Source of the DNA: Porphyromonadaceae bacterium UBA7555
Lineage (GTDB): Bacteria > Bacteroidota > Bacteroidia > Bacteroidales > Muribaculaceae
Reading direction: 5' to 3'
Length of the DNA stretch: 37,831 nt
Assembly (NCBI GenBank): GCA_002478045.1
Contig: DLLT01000045.1
Span: 6,144 to 43,974, forward strand
Every line of letters begins with the position of its first letter. The first letter of the stretch is position 1. Below the pieces are notes generated by a model, which worked only from the letters and a program-made list of their open reading frames with translations, ran no database searches and was not told the origin of the DNA. Below are positions 30,745 through 37,831 of the stretch, one piece after another. The position numbers and the translations under genes were made by a program.

Positions 30745-32487
30745 TTACTTATCTTCTTGTGGCAGGCGTATTTGCTTGACTTGCAGTTGTATGGAGGATG
30801 TGGCGTTGCGATGCTTGTTTTCCTCGATGGTGTAGCAGATGTCGAAAGGCTTGCCCTGATGGATGTGGTCGAAGTATTGCGCCATATTGAAAGCGATGCC
30901 GTTGAATACTTTGCCCGAGGTGTCGTCTACGATTTCGAGTTTGATGTGCTCGTTGTTGCGGCCTACTATGCGGCTGGTGCCGAAGTCTTTGACGTCGCGA
31001 GTGCAGAATACGGGTTTCTGATTGCCCGGACCGAAGGGCGCGAACATACGTAGCATCGAGACAAATTCGGGCGTAATGCGCGTAAAAGGCAGTATCGCAT
31101 CGATGTCCAATTGTGGTGTCAGCTGCGAAGGCAGGATGTTGTCGGCTACATATTGCTCGAAGCGGCGAGTGAATTCGGGGATATTCTCCTCGCGCAATGA
31201 TAGCCCGACGGCGTAGGTGTGACCGCCGAAGTTTTCGAGCAGGTCGCGTGATGCTTCCACGGCCTTGTATACATCGAAGCCTTGTACGCTGCGGCTGCTG
31301 CCGGTTGCGATGCCGTCTTCGTTGCCGCGTGTCAGCACTACCGAGGGCTTGTAATACAGCTCGGTAAGGCGTGAGGCCACGATGCCGATGATGCCTTTGT
31401 GCCACTCGGGGTTGTAGATGACTATGGATTTATGGTCCGAGACATCGTCGCCGCGTGCGCTGAGTATGGCGTTGGCTTCGTCGGTGATGCGTTTGTCCAG
31501 CTCTTTTCGATCTTTGTTGTACTGGTCGATGGCGGCGGCGCGTTCGTTGGCGTCCTTGGTGTCGCGCGACACAAGCAGGTCCACGGCTTCGCGGCCGGAC
31601 TGCATACGTCCGGAGGCGTTGATGCGCGGTCCTATCTTGAAGATTACATCGCTGATGGTGATTTCCTTGCCGGGGAGGCCGCAGATGCGGATGATGCCGC
31701 GCAAACCTACATTGGGGTTGCTGTTGAGGCGTTTGAGGCCGTGGTAAGCCATGACGCGGTTCTCGTCCACCATGGGCACGATGTCGGCGGCTATGGATAC
31801 GGCCACCAAGTCGAGCATTCCTTCGAGTTCGCCTGTGCCGATGCCGTTGCTTATCGAGAATGCTTGCATCAACTTGTAGCCCACTCCGCAGCCCGATAGA
31901 TGGCTGCACGGGTATGTCGAGCCTTCGAGCTTGGGGTTGAGTATGGCCACCGCATCGGGCAACTGCTCATCGGGGACGTGGTGGTCGCAGATGATGAAAT
32001 CGATGCCGAGGGTCTTGGCGTAAGCGATTTCGGCGTTGGCCTTGATGCCGCAGTCAAGGATGATGATGAGTTTGACGCCGGCGGCGGCAGCTTCGTCTAT
32101 GGCGTGCATACTGATGCCGTAGCCTTCGTCGTAACGTGTCGGAATATCGTAGTCGATTTCCGAGTAAAAATTTTGCAGGTATCGGTATACCAGCGCCACG
32201 GCGGTGGTGCCGTCGACGTCATAGTCGCCGTATACCAAGATACGTTCTTTAGCCCCCATGGCCCGGTTGAGGCGGTCCACAGCTTTGTCCATATCGGGCA
32301 TTAGGAATGGGTCATGCAGGTCTCTAAGCGAGGGGTGGAAGAATTTCTCGGCCTCGTCTATAGACTGTATGCCACGTTGCACCAAGAGCTCGCTTATGGG
32401 CGAGACCTTGGCGTACCGGCGTGCCAGCTCGGACTCCAATTTTTGTTTTTCTGCGGACAGGGGTAGATAGTTCCATCTACTTGTCAT
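30745..32487 (-). CDS. recJ: Single-stranded-DNA-specific exonuclease RecJ
   Basis: A 580-aa 5'-3' exonuclease of the DHH family that acts in recombination and mismatch repair. The metal-binding motifs are YGDYDVDG (86-93), LDCG (144-147), DHH (168-170) and HLSGCGVGYKL (196-206). The DHHA1 domain has GIATGSSRSVQGFDVYKA and ENFGGHTYAVGL. The C-terminal OB domain includes FAPFGPGNQKPVF. The start at 32487 (MTSRWNYL) is the family start. It has a long leader (~345 bases) if the -7 box at 32835 is used. Confidence 0.97.
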   Translation of the reverse strand: MTSRWNYLPLSAEKQKLESELARRYAKVSPISELLVQRGIQSIDEAEKFFHPSLRDLHDPFLMPDMDKAVDRLNRAMGAKERILVYGDYDVDGTTAVALVYRYLQNFYSEIDYDIPTRYDEGYGISMHAIDEAAAAGVKLIIILDCGIKANAEIAYAKTLGIDFIICDHHVPDEQLPDAVAILNPKLEGSTYPCSHLSGCGVGYKLMQAFSISNGIGTGELEGMLDLVAVSIAADIVPMVDENRVMAYHGLKRLNSNPNVGLRGIIRICGLPGKEITISDVIFKIGPRINASGRMQSGREAVDLLVSRDTKDANERAAAIDQYNKDRKELDKRITDEANAILSARGDDVSDHKSIVIYNPEWHKGIIGIVASRLTELYYKPSVVLTRGNEDGIATGSSRSVQGFDVYKAVEASRDLLENFGGHTYAVGLSLREENIPEFTRRFEQYVADNILPSQLTPQLDIDAILPFTRITPEFVSMLRMFAPFGPGNQKPVFCTRDVKDFGTSRIVGRNNEHIKLEIVDDTSGKVFNGIAFNMAQYFDHIHQGKPFDICYTIEENKHRNATSSIQLQVKQIRLPQEDK

Positions 32488-32521
32488 TTATGTTGTTTTT
32501 TATTTTTTTATCGTGTCTGCG

Positions 32522-32539
32522 GACACGCCGGGGCGTGTC
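32522..32539 (-). other. GC-rich hairpin in the recJ leader
   Basis: GACACGCC (32522-32529) and GGCGTGTC (32532-32539) pair perfectly with two bases between them. It lies 35-52 bases before the recJ start and is followed on the minus strand by an A-rich tract, so it is a leader structure and not a terminator. Confidence 0.45.
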
Positions 32540-32834
32540 TCTGTCGCGCTGTCGGGGATAAGCCCGAGGAAGATCTGCCCGTGGGGGCGTGCGCGTGTAT
32601 ATGGAGCCGTGGCGGCGTGGTGTGCGCCTTGCGACCGGTCCGCCGTATCGGCGGTATATTTGTATTGTTGCCGCGGTATATCTGCGGGCACATCAATGCG
32701 TCTCGAGCCGTGGCAAGTCGAGTATTATGCCGGAATGTGGCCGATGCGCTGACTTTAAGCATCTTAGCGGGCAGTTCCGGCGGCCGCATAGAGAAGAGCG
32801 CGCCTCGTCAGGCACTATTGCGGCTATTTTAACG

Positions 32835-32842
32835 CAAAGATA
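32835..32842 (-). promoter_or_regulatory. Candidate -7 box for recJ
   Basis: TATCTTTG on the minus strand, a full -7 match, just past the terminator of the gene before. The -33 element is weak and the implied leader is long. Confidence 0.4.
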
Positions 32843-32885
32843 GCCAAAATTTCGGTTTTTGTCGGTATGGCGCGTTGTTTTTTAG

Positions 32886-32910
32886 GAAAAAATTTTCGGA
32901 GCATCCGAAA
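32886..32910 (-). terminator. Intrinsic terminator of the surface-protein gene
   Basis: On the minus strand TTTCGGA, a three-base loop, TCCGAAA, then a run of six T (32887-32892). It lies about 100 bases after the stop at 33011. Confidence 0.8.
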
Positions 32911-32914
32911 GTAG

Positions 32915-32948
32915 TCCGTCCGGGACTTCTGTCGAAGTCTCGGACGGA
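32915..32948 (-). other. 15-bp stem-loop just before the terminator
   Basis: TCCGTCCGGGACTTC (32915-32929) and GAAGTCTCGGACGGA (32934-32948) pair with a four-base loop and one G-U type mismatch. It precedes the terminator hairpin by four bases and may protect the mRNA 3' end or assist termination. Confidence 0.65.
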
Positions 32949-33010
32949 TATTGAACGGAAGATGTATATCTCTACTGAGGGGATGGATCTAAGGATGTGG
33001 AGACGATGTC

Positions 33011-36000
33011 TTACTTGATGTAGACCTTGGTGGCGGTGTCGCCTATGATACGGATGTAGATGCCGGATGCGGGGTTGGCCACGGGCATGCCTTGGAGGTT
33101 GAAATAGCGCGCCTGTCCGAGGTTGTCGGTGGAGATGTCGTCCACGCCGGTGGTGTTCATTCCGGAGACGAGGAGGCGTCCGTTGGCCTGGCTACCGGGG
33201 GTGTATTCGACGGTGAACACTGCATGGTCGATGCGAGCCACGTGTCCGATGTTGGTATTGGGGTGGGTGCTGAAGACGTAGTGATTTTCCTGCAACGGGT
33301 CGTATACGAGGGTGAACTCGCTGCGTCCGTTTTTGCCTACGTATGCGTATACATCTTTGCCGTTGTTGTCCTTGACTCCGATGGAGGGCTCGCCCTTGAT
33401 GGCGGAGACTGAGGCGTTGATGCTGTTGCCTACGTATCCGGTGGAAGTCTCCGGATCGATGCACTCGTCGGCGCTTGCGCCGAAGTATGTGCCGCCGTTG
33501 TTGGCCTTACCGTCGCGGATGTAGAACGAGCCTTGGAGATCGTTGACGCTGAGCGTATAGCGGCCTTCGCCTTCGTAGGTGAATGGCATGGCGACTTCGG
33601 CTCCACCGATTTCGTTGGACTTCATAACCAGGTACAGGTCTTCGTAGGGCTTGCCGGCGGTGTACTCGCCTTCGCGGAAGAGGTCGATGGCGCGGCGCTG
33701 AGTGTCGGCGATCTTGTTGTATCCGGCAAATCTGCTTCCCTGTTCGTTGTATACAAATTCGCGGTCGGTGCCGTTGAAGGTCACGTATGCGTTGCCGTCA
33801 CTCAGATCTATAGTTGTCGGGATTGCCGAACTCTTGTCTGTGGTGAAGTCAAGGCCGTTTTCGTAGCCTTTTATGCTCTTCTTGTACTTGGGTATGATGT
33901 ATCCCTTTTCGTTATTGTACAATTTGAGATACCATCCGTCGGTGGCGTTGCCTTCGAGCGTGACTTTCTGAGCTTTATTGACATCGCCGGAAATTACGCC
34001 ATAGGTGTTGTTGCATTCGACCTTGACGGATTCGAGGCCGCCGTTGGAGGATACTCCGGAGGTCATCATGTTTAGCTCTGTTGAGGCGCTGCCGTTAGGG
34101 GCATAAGCCACGATTACGTTGAGGCCATCGGTGAGCTGTGAGGCGTCTTGGATGCGTATCCAGCCGGAGGTGGTGTATGTATTATCGGAGAAGACGTAGG
34201 TGGCGGCGTTGATGACGGCGCCGGCGTCGTTAACGGCGTAGGCGTTGATGGTCACCACGTTGCCGTCTGCGGGCTTGGCGATGTCTATGCCTTGTGCGTC
34301 ATCGTATGCTATATGGTTGTCACCTTGTGCGGTGTATCCGCCTATGGTGTAGTACAATGTCGGGGTGGGATATGCCTCGGCATCGGCGGCCAGTTTTACG
34401 TTGAAATTTGCGCTTTCGGCGTAAGTGCCTTCCTTTTGGCTGAAGGTGATGGCAGTGGGCGCCACGTGATCTTTGTCGTTGAAGATGATGGATACCGGTT
34501 CGGCTGCTACTTGTCCGCCGGAGTTGACGGCTATGGCGTTGATGGTCACTGTTTGCGGAATTGAGCGTGCCAGTGTGAAGCCTTTCTCGGGATTATATGT
34601 TTCGGTGTTTTCGGCGCCCGGAACGGGGGTGCTGCCGTCGCGTGTGTAGTATATGGTGGGTGCGGGGATGGCTTTCTCATCGGCGATGATCTTGACCGAA
34701 ACGGACTGTCCGATGACTGCTTCGGTCTTATTGGGCTTGATGGTCAGCGAGGTGGGTGCCACGACCTTGGTCAAGGCGAAGGTCATAGACGAAAATACCG
34801 GAGTGTTGAGATTTGTTCCGGGTGTCAGGTCTATGGATGTAGTCCCTTGTGGGAATTCGCGGAAGGTCTTGGCTGCGAGGTCTTCGCCGTTGATGGCCAT
34901 AGCCGGGTTGTCGTATGTCTTTGTGGGAGCGTATGATGCGCGAACAATGACATAGCCTTCGGGTGCTTGAACGGTAATGGGAACGCCGCTGGCCTTGGTG
35001 ATGGTGAGGTTGGTGGCTTTATTGGCGGATTGGTCGACGTTATTGGACGGGTAACCGGCATTTACGAGTTTGCCTACGGAGGTAGCAAAAGTGTAGGTGA
35101 CGCCGTCTATGGGTTCGGAAACCCAGTCGGCCTTGGTGTTGGAGTTGTAGGTGATTTTAGCTTGCTTGTAGAAGCGTACTGTGGCGTAAGTGTAGGGCGA
35201 AGTCACTGTCAGAGTGAACGATGCTTCGGCGGCGTTATACTTGCCGGTTTTGTCGGAGAATGCCTTTATGGTGGTAGTGCCTATGGCCAGAGGCGTGATG
35301 ACGCCGTTTTCGACCGTGGCTATCTTGTTGTCTTCCGAGCTCCAGTAGATAGTGCCATCGCCGGTGGAGGTGGCTTTGAACTCGGTGGTTCCGTCTTCGA
35401 GGGCTAATGATGCGCCTTCTGTGCCTATGGTATTGCCTTTGGCGTCCTTGACGGTGATGACTGCATCGTTGCGCGTAAATGTGACGGTGGCGCTACCCGA
35501 GGCTTCGCCTTCGGAGTTGTGTGCCAGGGCGTTGACGGTGACGACCTTGCTTTCTTCGTTGTCGGCGAGAGCATCGCAAGTCACGTTGAAGGCTTTGGCG
35601 TACTTGGCGCTTTCGGTCGTGGGTGTGGTACCATCGGTGGTGTAGTAGATGTCCGGAGCGGGCGTGCCGTCGGCGGCGATGGTCACGCTGACCGTCTCAC
35701 CTACCTTGGCTTCAGTCTTGACCGGGGTGACGGTAACCGCGCTCGGTGCTTCCGGCACGATAGGCGCGTCAGGCACCAGCACAAAGGTCATAGCGGAAAC
35801 ATCAGTGTTGTTGCCATCCTTCTTGCCACTGAGATTTTTTGATGTTATTTTTAATGATTTTACGGGAGTCTCATAAGTGTAAAACACTTCGGTGGCAACT
35901 TGATTTCCATCAATGAGTATAGCACTGTTAGTGTTGGAATATTTGGCAGACGCTTGGGAAATCGTATAACCTTCTGGAGCTTGGACGGTGATAACGTTTC

Positions 36001-36280
36001 CGTTGGAGTTATAAATGCGAAGATTGCCGTTGTTGCTTTTGGGATAAGTTGAGCCTGATATAGTTGCGCTTGTATTGAAAGTTATACTCGGATACTCCTC
36101 GGCAACCCACACGATTTCCTTGTTTTTTGCGTAACCCAGGTCTTTTTGGTTCTTGAAGATGACTGTAGCGGTGATGTTTCCGCCGGGGACGGGAGTGTCG
36201 GCCTTGATGGTGTAGGCGGCGGTAGCGGCTTCGCTGTCGCCTTTGGCGTTGTGTCCTACAACGTTATAGGTGATATTTTT
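33011..36280 (-). CDS. Modular surface protein, 3' part after a frameshift
   Basis: About 1090 codons in the frame that continues from the N-terminal part after the A-run at 36276-36280. Modules in order: ~105-aa module A with VQAPEGY (about 36090-35775), a chitobiase/CHB_HEX-like Ig module with IYYTTDGTTP (about 35750-35470), a Big_2-like module with IYWSSEDNKIATVENGVIT (about 35470-35200), a second module A with the same VQAPEGY (about 35100-34765), then CHB-like modules with IYYTRDGSTP and LYYTIGGYT, and a long C-terminal beta-rich region. The end, YFNLQGMPVANPASGIYIR followed by KVYIK, is the C-terminal motif seen on many secreted Bacteroidales proteins. No catalytic domain was recognised. 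As it stands this part has no good start of its own. Confidence 0.75.
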   Translation of the reverse strand, partial: KNITYNVVGHNAKGDSEAATAAYTIKADTPVPGGNITATVIFKNQKDLGYAKNKEIVWVAEEYPSITFNTSATISGSTYPKSNNGNLRIYNSNGNVITVQAPEGYTISQASAKYSNTNSAILIDGNQVATEVFYTYETPVKSLKITSKNLSGKKDGNNTDVSAMTFVLVPDAPIVPEAPSAVTVTPVKTEAKVGETVSVTIAADGTPAPDIYYTTDGTTPTTESAKYAKAFNVTCDALADNEESKVVTVNALAHNSEGEASGSATVTFTRNDAVITVKDAKGNTIGTEGASLALEDGTTEFKATSTGDGTIYWSSEDNKIATVENGVITPLAIGTTTIKAFSDKTGKYNAAEASFTLTVTSPYTYATVRFYKQAKITYNSNTKADWVSEPIDGVTYTFATSVGKLVNAGYPSNNVDQSANKATNLTITKASGVPITVQAPEGYVIVRASYAPTKTYDNPAMAINGEDLAAKTFREFPQGTTSIDLTPGTNLNTPVFSSMTFALTKVVAPTSLTIKPNKTEAVIGQSVSVKIIADEKAIPAPTIYYTRDGSTPVPGAENTETYNPEKGFTLARSIPQTVTINAIAVNSGGQVAAEPVSIIFNDKDHVAPTAITFSQKEGTYAESANFNVKLAADAEAYPTPTLYYTIGGYTAQGDNHIAYDDAQGIDIAKPADGNVVTINAYAVNDAGAVINAATYVFSDNTYTTSGWIRIQDASQLTDGLNVIVAYAPNGSASTELNMMTSGVSSNGGLESVKVECNNTYGVISGDVNKAQKVTLEGNATDGWYLKLYNNEKGYIIPKYKKSIKGYENGLDFTTDKSSAIPTTIDLSDGNAYVTFNGTDREFVYNEQGSRFAGYNKIADTQRRAIDLFREGEYTAGKPYEDLYLVMKSNEIGGAEVAMPFTYEGEGRYTLSVNDLQGSFYIRDGKANNGGTYFGASADECIDPETSTGYVGNSINASVSAIKGEPSIGVKDNNGKDVYAYVGKNGRSEFTLVYDPLQENHYVFSTHPNTNIGHVARIDHAVFTVEYTPGSQANGRLLVSGMNTTGVDDISTDNLGQARYFNLQGMPVANPASGIYIRIIGDTATKVYIK

Positions 36281-36980
36281 CGTTGATAGTGGTGGTGAAG
36301 GTTTCGCCGGTGACGGTTTGTGAGGCCCAGTCGGTGGCGTCTGCGGTCTTGGTCTTGACGGTGAGCGTTGTAGCTCCTTTAGAATTGATGGTAAGCGAAG
36401 TGCCCTTGGCGACTTCGCCGGCAGCGACACTGAATGTCGGCGTCTCAGGCACCGTCTCCTCAGCACTGCCCTCATCGTAGGTGATGACCATCTTGGTGAA
36501 GTAACGGGTACTTCTGACCTTGGACAAAGCAAACCTAAAGAAAGAACTTGGAGTAGCGCTGAGATCATATACAACCGTTTGGCCCGATACGCTCCCGGCA
36601 ACGCCTCCGGATGATGGTAGCGATGTCAAGGCGCTTGCTCCTGTATATACGAAGACTGTTTTTGCTTCTGCGGCAGAGAACATGCCGGCCGTCATTTCAA
36701 ACTCAATCTTAGTTATATTAGGAAGCGCAGTTGTGTTGTAAATATAGAAGTTTTTTCCTATGGCTTCATTCGCTCTACCTTGAATGTAATTGGTCTTCGG
36801 CATAAAATTGTTTATCGCAAATGATACATTGTCAACGGAGAATGTCTTTTCGCTGGTCAAGTATGAAGTGCTTGCGGTCATATCCATACCTGAAGCCGTC
36901 AGGTTGACAACCAGCGTTTTTGCCGGGGCGATAGCGGTCGTCAGGGCAAGAATGATGAATAGAAGTAGAGATTTTCTCAT
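36264..36980 (-). CDS. Modular surface protein, 5' part (truncated by frameshift)
   Basis: A 238-aa product as read. It has a signal peptide (MRKSLLLFIILALTTAIAPA), then a beta-rich module (~25-170) that looks like a diverged copy of the module A found twice further on (FYIYNTTALPNITKIEF, RYFTKMVITYD), and the first part of a CHB-like module (PETPTFSVAAGEVAKGTSLT). The frame ends at 36264, within that module, right after the five-A run. The start has a -7 box about 100 bases upstream. If translated alone it would be a secreted fragment without the C-terminal motif. Confidence 0.75.
   Translation of the reverse strand: MRKSLLLFIILALTTAIAPAKTLVVNLTASGMDMTASTSYLTSEKTFSVDNVSFAINNFMPKTNYIQGRANEAIGKNFYIYNTTALPNITKIEFEMTAGMFSAAEAKTVFVYTGASALTSLPSSGGVAGSVSGQTVVYDLSATPSSFFRFALSKVRSTRYFTKMVITYDEGSAEETVPETPTFSVAAGEVAKGTSLTINSKGATTLTVKTKTADATDWASQTVTGETFTTTINEKYHL
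36276..36280 (-). other. Frameshift site (five-A run)
   Basis: On the minus strand the sequence reads GAAAAATATCACC. In the upstream frame it gives ...INEKYHL and a stop; with four A instead of five it gives ...INENITYNVVGHN and joins the long downstream frame. One extra A therefore splits the gene. Confidence 0.8.
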
Positions 36981-37080
36981 AAGTGAAGAATCTATGTTTA
37001 GAAATGTATGAACTCTTTATTGTCTGTACTATTTTGGGGCAAGTAAAGCGCGAATAGCAATTTCGACGCCTTTTCGGCGG

Positions 37081-37088
37081 CAAAATTA
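37081..37088 (-). promoter_or_regulatory. Candidate -7 box for the surface-protein gene
   Basis: TAATTTTG on the minus strand, a full TAnnTTTG match about 100 bases before the start. No clear -33 element. Confidence 0.4.
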
Positions 37089-37159
37089 CAAAAAATAGTG
37101 AATAACAGATAATAAAAGCTATAAAAAATAGTGTATTCCGAAAATTGACTGAAAAACGT

Positions 37160-37167
37160 TATCTTTG
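37160..37167 (+). promoter_or_regulatory. Candidate -7 box for the thioesterase gene
   Basis: TATCTTTG on the plus strand, a full match, giving a leader of about 120 bases. A TTG lies upstream but closer than usual. Confidence 0.45.
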
Positions 37168-37202
37168 CTGTAGCTAAAAGCATCGTTTCCGGAAATTATG
37201 GA

Positions 37203-37229
37203 GACCTTAAAGACCTTAAGGACCTTAGG
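37203..37229. repeat. Three 9-bp tandem repeats
   Basis: GACCTTAAA, GACCTTAAG and GACCTTAGG in direct succession, in the leader of the thioesterase gene. Confidence 0.8.
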
Positions 37230-37294
37230 CTCGTGGGCGTATTTCGGATTATAAAGACTCACTGACAGACATATACACACAGATATACAAGACA

Positions 37295-37738
37295 ATGCAA
37301 CCGCTGACAGAAGTGATGGAGTGCCGACACAAATTGGATGTGCAAGTGCGCTTCAATGATTATGATATGTTTCGCCATCTCAACAATGGCGCTTATATGC
37401 AATTCCTCGACCTGGGCAAGACTGACTATTTTGGCAGTCTTTTGGGCGGAGTGCTGACGCCCGAGCGTCTGAGCATTGTTATAGCCGGCATCACCTGTAA
37501 CTTTATAGAACCGTCTTTGCCGAGTCAGCGTGTGCGCGTACTCACGCGTGCCGTGCATCTCGGTACGGCTTCGCTGCTACTGGCTCAGCAGGTTGTAGAC
37601 CCGGATACGCAGCGGATGAAATGCTCGGCTATAGTGGCGATGGTGGGATTTGATGTGGAGACGATGACGAGCAAGCCTATATCGGAAGACTTGCGCCGCG
37701 CCATCATCGAAAGCGATGCGCCCGATACGAGCAAGTGA
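37295..37738 (+). CDS. Acyl-CoA thioesterase, hotdog fold (4HBT/YbgC-like)
   Basis: A 147-aa single-domain hotdog enzyme that hydrolyses acyl-CoA or acyl-ACP thioesters. The 4HBT active-site segment is VQVRFNDYDMFRHLNNGAYM (from residue 16), with the catalytic Asp in NDYD, followed by the helix FLDLGKTDYFGSLLG. The chain length it prefers cannot be told from sequence. A second Met (MECRHKLD, residue 8) is a possible start. It is on the plus strand, divergent from the surface-protein gene, and appears to be transcribed alone. Confidence 0.9.
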   Translation: MQPLTEVMECRHKLDVQVRFNDYDMFRHLNNGAYMQFLDLGKTDYFGSLLGGVLTPERLSIVIAGITCNFIEPSLPSQRVRVLTRAVHLGTASLLLAQQVVDPDTQRMKCSAIVAMVGFDVETMTSKPISEDLRRAIIESDAPDTSK

Positions 37739-37831
37739 CGGAAGACCGGTCCGCCGGCAAGTAAAATCGTACAACAATAGCATAAGCGGCATCCGCTGAC
37801 CACGGATGCGTAACCATCCGAAAAGGGCCGA

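Larger units (their letters stand above)
32488..33010. other. Intergenic region between the surface protein and recJ
   Basis: About 520 bases. From right to left: two stem-loops ending the surface-protein gene (32886-32948), a -7 box (32835-32842), and a GC-rich stretch that includes a GC-rich hairpin (32522-32539) shortly before recJ. Short open frames exist on both strands without protein-like character. I did not recognise a known RNA. Confidence 0.5.
36981..37294. other. Divergent promoter region
   Basis: About 310 AT-rich bases between the surface protein (minus) and the thioesterase (plus). It holds a -7 box for each direction (37081-37088 and 37160-37167) and three 9-bp tandem repeats in the thioesterase leader. 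No gene is seen. Confidence 0.55.

Noticed and set aside
32508..32789. Open frames on both strands in the recJ leader
   Set aside because: They are made of GC-rich noncoding sequence with no domain or codon signal.

Overview
The window looks like chromosomal DNA from a member of the Bacteroidales with moderately high GC, probably Muribaculaceae or a close relative; the family call is inference. The evidence is the set of Bacteroidetes-restricted families (DUF4919, DUF4271, DUF3822), the gene order DUF4271-hemD-rnpA-yidD-tatD, A-rich leaders without strong Shine-Dalgarno sequences, and a recurrent -7 promoter box of the Bacteroidetes type (TAnnTTTG), which appears on the plus strand as CAAAnnTA in front of most minus-strand units. 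I saw no tRNA, rRNA, CRISPR array, transposase or integrase.

Layout. Almost all genes lie on the minus strand. 1-4000: ferritin, a three-gene envelope unit (membrane protein, DUF4919, TPR protein) and an EamA transporter. 4000-6200: a small plus-strand CxCxxC protein converges, across a 19-bp perfect inverted repeat, on a hipBA toxin-antitoxin pair. 6300-9100: DNA polymerase I with degenerate proofreading residues. 9400-14040: panB, LOG-family gene, DUF4271, hemD, rnpA, yidD and tatD, tightly packed. 14500-17920: dus, a DUF2807 (GIN) protein and a Wzx-like flippase. 18122-25149: a compact seven-gene unit topA-rluA-DUF3822-rsmD-mscL-aroK-ald with several 4-base or 10-base overlaps.

25400-28700 is the main accessory insertion: two AT-rich plus-strand genes, a C5 cytosine methyltransferase with an unusually long insertion between motifs VI and VIII, and an adjacent MvaI/BcnI-type restriction endonuclease. 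They sit between topA and recQ, against the prevailing strand, with their own promoter and an inverted repeat over its -33 region. After this come recQ and recJ (minus), a good terminator, and a large modular secreted protein whose frame is broken by one extra A in a short A-run. A divergent thioesterase gene (plus) closes the window.

The gaps between genes carry several short tandem-repeat families (periods of 33, 18 and 9 bp, and a TTGTCAATTG-core repeat). The most interesting leads are the restriction-modification insertion with its unusual methyltransferase, the frameshifted modular surface protein, the lost proofreading residues in PolA, and these intergenic repeats.
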